From an uncultured Siphonobacter sp. (lineage in GTDB: Bacteria; Bacteroidota; Bacteroidia; Cytophagales; Spirosomataceae), in assembly GCA_913774715.1 (NCBI GenBank), contig CAJYHS010000164.1:1-62197 (forward strand): a DNA stretch of 62,197 nt, in the 5' to 3' direction. Shown here piece by piece: positions 61,524-62,197 of the stretch (position 1 is the stretch's first letter; each line of letters opens with the position of its first letter). A program made the position numbers and the translations under genes. Under the pieces are notes generated by a model that did no database searches, was not told the origin of the DNA, and worked only from the letters and a program-made list of their open reading frames with translations.

Positions 61524-61654
61524 AATTATAGGTGATCCGCCGTTGCGGGTTAGGGTTTTTAGTCTATACATCTGGTTGTTTCATTTCTTCATTTTAGAAT
61601 TATACACAGGCACTTGGCTGGGATGTATTTTATTTGCAACTCAGAATGCTTCCT

Positions 61655-62197
61655 ATGCGTATACTTTTCCTGATCCTTTCATTGACTATACAATCAGTTT
61701 TCGGCCAGATTCGACAGGATCGGCTCAATGGTTTATGGATTGGACAGGGAGTAGGTTTCGCTGGGACCATTTACGGATTGAGTAAAGCATGGTATAAGAA
61801 GCCGCTGAAGAACTTCCATACCTTTAACGATAATCACGAATGGTTGCAGATTGATAAGGCGGGGCATGCCTATACAGCTTATCAGATTGCCCGAATGGGT
61901 ATGGCGGCTTATCAGTGGGCGGGTATGAATAACCAGCAGGCGGCCATTTCGGGAGCTACCAGCGGTATTACCTTCATGTTACCCATTGAAATTCTGGATG
62001 GGTTTTCCCCTGAATATGGCTTTTCTCTGGGAGACATTGCGGCAAATTTAACCGGTCCGGCCCTATTGGTCGCTCAGCAATTGAGTTGGGGAGAAGTACG
62101 GGTTACACCCAAATGGAGTGTGCATTCTACGAAACTCGCTCGCGAACGCCCGGAGTTATTAGGCCGAAGCTGGAATGAAAGCTGGCTGAAAGATTAC
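61655..62197 (+). CDS. DUF2279 (YfiM-like) lipoprotein/exported protein, cut by the window end
   Basis: 181 residues up to the window edge. Starts at 61646 or 61655 are both possible. The N-terminus is a short hydrophobic leader (ILFLILSLTIQSVFG). The conserved body includes the histidine-containing WLQIDKAGHAYTAYQIARMG near 65, IEILDGFSPEYGFSLGDIAANLTG near 115-138, and WSVHSTKLARERPELLG near 155. DUF2279 proteins are small periplasmic proteins of unknown function. The 3' end is missing. Confidence 0.85.
   Translation, partial: MRILFLILSLTIQSVFGQIRQDRLNGLWIGQGVGFAGTIYGLSKAWYKKPLKNFHTFNDNHEWLQIDKAGHAYTAYQIARMGMAAYQWAGMNNQQAAISGATSGITFMLPIEILDGFSPEYGFSLGDIAANLTGPALLVAQQLSWGEVRVTPKWSVHSTKLARERPELLGRSWNESWLKDY

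Noticed and set aside
61471-61785. 104-codon plus-strand ORF after the VWA gene
   Set aside because: It is in a different frame and overlaps both the VWA 3' end and the DUF2279 start. The DUF2279 frame from 61655 has clear family sequence.
1-62197. CRISPR array, prophage, insertion sequence or transposase
   Set aside because: No evenly spaced direct repeats with unique spacers, no phage structural genes and no transposase-like frames were found. The only tandem repeat is the 21-base coding repeat.

Overview
The window looks like chromosomal DNA of a free-living Bacteroidota, most likely order Cytophagales (Spirosomaceae-like). The evidence is a SusC/SusD pair, exact copies of the Bacteroidota promoter -7 box TAnnTTTG in front of several genes, little Shine-Dalgarno signal, and families typical of that phylum (PA0069 radical SAM, DUF4403, DUF2027-Smr, long S16). 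The genus cannot be fixed from sequence alone. No insertion sequence, prophage, CRISPR array or integrase was seen.

Layout. 1-5.3 kb: the end of a SusC/SusD polysaccharide uptake locus, a deacetylase-like protein and a DUF2891 protein. 5.4-9.5 kb (minus strand): hemF, a class A penicillin-binding protein and a bacilliredoxin. 9.6-14.3 kb (minus strand): most of the SUF Fe-S assembly set (DUF59 protein, sufE, sufS, sufD, sufC). sufB lies about 30 kb away with its own promoter. 14.8-19.4 kb: an arginine deiminase, CtlX and an N-acetylglutamate-synthase-like GNAT, pointing to arginine/citrulline metabolism. 20-32 kb: assorted housekeeping and accessory genes (GH29 fucosidase, AI-2E family permease, inositol-phosphatase family protein, a 56-residue FeoB-associated Cys-rich protein, polA, a radical SAM protein). 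32.4-39.5 kb (minus strand): a complete eboA-eboF operon, whose product is unknown in any organism. 39.6-51.2 kb: two GH88/105 unsaturated-glycuronyl hydrolases and two CE12-like acetylesterases for rhamnogalacturonan breakdown, around a DUF819 protein, an Lrp/AsnC regulator, sufB and RluD-like genes. 51.2-62.2 kb: trmD-rimM-rpsP, an OmpA protein, RNase P RNA, DUF4403 and Smr proteins, fabG, a VWA membrane protein and a DUF2279 protein cut by the window end.

The most unusual element is a 157-nt minus-strand RNA at 43147-43303. It has a complete tRNA cloverleaf (acceptor, D, anticodon and T arms all pair) but a variable region of about 86 nt closed by its own stem. A perfect -7 box lies in front and a terminator behind. 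Further downstream are an eight-codon ORF and a second strong terminator before the DUF819 gene. A second signal is a family of intergenic spacers that are imperfect palindromes built from reiterated words (AGTTTTCAGTTT, GTTGTTGGTTG, GAGTTTTGGGTTT and relatives). These fill at least ten gaps between genes.
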